DNA of 7,091 nucleotides from Clostridiaceae bacterium. GTDB lineage: Bacteria; Bacillota; Clostridia; Lutisporales; Lutisporaceae. Positions within the stretch are counted from its first letter, which is position 1. Each line of letters opens with the position of its first letter. Made by a program: the position numbers and the translations under genes. The stretch lies in the NCBI GenBank assembly GCA_028697435.1, contig JAQVFD010000111.1, positions 1 through 7,091 on the forward strand, read 5' to 3'. The notes beneath the pieces were generated by a model. That model saw only the letters and a program-made list of their open reading frames with translations, ran no database searches and was not told the DNA's origin. Below are positions 6,457 to 7,091 of this stretch, piece after piece.

Positions 6457-6496
6457 ATTATATTATATCGTATCATAATGCCTTCAATAATTGAAG
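6457..6496 (-). promoter_or_regulatory. Candidate promoter and palindrome upstream of the LuxR-type gene
   Basis: On the minus strand two overlapping TATAAT boxes (6457-6462 and 6462-6467) lie 65-75 bases before the GTG start. A -35-like TTGAAG (6482-6487) sits 14 or 19 bases away, neither ideal. That hexamer is one arm of the palindrome CTTCAATAATTGAAG (6482-6496, 7-base arms around one base), which could be an operator for this gene or its divergent neighbour. The rest of the 252-base divergent gap shows nothing else I can support. Confidence 0.4.
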
Positions 6497-6644
6497 CTGA
6501 CTTTCAAACGCCCTCCTGTCCTCATTATTAACCGAAAAATGCGACTTCCTTCATATATTTTCCTGTTTTTAGGCAAGGCATATGTGGAAAGATATTAACG
6601 TACAATGATAATAATATTCCTTGGTTCAGGAGATGATTGAAGCT

Positions 6645-7091
6645 GTGAAAAAATACCTGATGCTGGGGCTGATTTCTCTTATGGTTATGGTTTCAGAACA
6701 GCCGAAGCAATCGGAAGAAAGCATAAAAATTGTATTAGGCGGAGATGTACTACTAGATAGATCTGTAGGTTGGATAATAGACAATCAGGGAAGTGACAGC
6801 ATATGGGGAGATGTAAGAAGTATCCTTTCTGATGCTGATATTTCAATGGTAAACCTTGAAAACCCCTTAAGCCGCAGGGGCAGCATGGAAAAAGACAAGC
6901 AGTTCATATTCCGTGGAAAACCCCAATACGTAAAGGCATTAGAATCAGCGGGAATTGATATAGTATCACTGGCTAACAACCATGTTTTGGATTACGGAGA
7001 AATTGCTCTGCTGGATAGACCATGGAGGCGGCAAGCTCCTGGCGCTTTCTGCGGGTTTCGGCAACCTGCACCAGAACCGGGCGGTTGGAGC
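6645..7091 (+). CDS. CapA/PgsA-like capsule-synthesis family protein (partial, possibly broken near 7017)
   Basis: This is the first part of a protein of the bacterial capsule synthesis CapA family, which has a metallophosphatase-like fold and is linked to poly-gamma-glutamate or surface polymer export. From the GTG at 6645: a basic and hydrophobic export signal (VKKYLMLGLISLMVMV), then the family signatures IVLGGDVLLDR (29-39), DADISMVNLENPL (63-75), IFRGKPQYVKALESAGIDIV (88-107) and SLANNHVLDYG (108-118). AGGAG (6628-6632) lies upstream. An in-frame ATG at 6633 is a possible earlier start. Up to residue 124 (LLD) the match is good. From base 7017 the frame stays open to the edge, but the residues become Arg/Pro/Gly-rich (RPWRRQAPGAFCGF...), unlike the family, and GC content jumps to about 65%. 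Up to 7016 the call is firm; the last 75 bases may not belong to this gene. Confidence 0.8.
   Translation, partial: MKKYLMLGLISLMVMVSEQPKQSEESIKIVLGGDVLLDRSVGWIIDNQGSDSIWGDVRSILSDADISMVNLENPLSRRGSMEKDKQFIFRGKPQYVKALESAGIDIVSLANNHVLDYGEIALLDRPWRRQAPGAFCGFRQPAPEPGGWS

Noticed and set aside
1..7091. Single functional operon or defence island across the window
   Set aside because: The genes alternate strands, mostly have their own promoters, and none besides the transposase belongs to a known defence or mobile-element family.

Overview
The window looks like a piece of a low-to-moderate GC Gram-positive genome of the class Clostridia. The evidence is the set of strong AAAGGAGG-type ribosome binding sites, an S-layer-homology (SLH) protein, a secreted protein with a copper-amine-oxidase-N 'stalk' domain, a Firmicutes-type MATE transporter and AT-rich intergenic DNA with TATAAT-like promoters. 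I cannot name a genus. Both ends are GC-richer than the middle (about 57% in bases 1-136 and about 65% in the last 75 bases), so the edges deserve caution.

Layout, left to right. Bases 1-136 (minus) hold the first 45 codons of a lipoprotein that runs off the left edge and is probably a leucine-rich-repeat surface protein. Bases 278-1179 hold a compact mobile unit: a Y1/HUH transposase of the REP-associated (RayT) type, minus strand, bounded on each side by an inverted GGGACA/TGTCCC hairpin repeat. Directly upstream of it in transcription order is a secreted stalk-domain protein (1187-2062, minus), whose stop codon lies 7 bases from the repeat. Divergent from that gene is a complete MATE efflux transporter (2293-3648, plus). 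A third, solitary copy of the hairpin repeat fills the gap between the MATE gene and the convergent SLH protein gene (3722-4825, minus). Next come a rho-independent terminator (4915-4947) and a 12-TM membrane protein with a C-terminal LuxR-type DNA-binding domain (4968-6392, minus). Divergent from this regulator, the start of a CapA/PgsA-like gene (6645 onward, plus) runs to the right edge; its family similarity stops abruptly at about base 7017.

How the parts relate. Most of the cargo concerns the cell surface: lipoprotein, stalk protein, SLH protein, transporter, membrane-bound regulator and CapA-like protein. The gene order does not show a single pathway. Nearly every gene seems to have its own promoter, and no multi-gene operon is evident except possible read-through from the regulator into the SLH gene. 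The most distinctive system is the RayT transposase with two inverted flanking repeats and a third, diverged copy about 2.5 kb away that keeps the hairpin through a paired base change. This is a small REP/RayT domestication unit in a clostridial background. No rRNA, tRNA, CRISPR array or riboswitch was seen.
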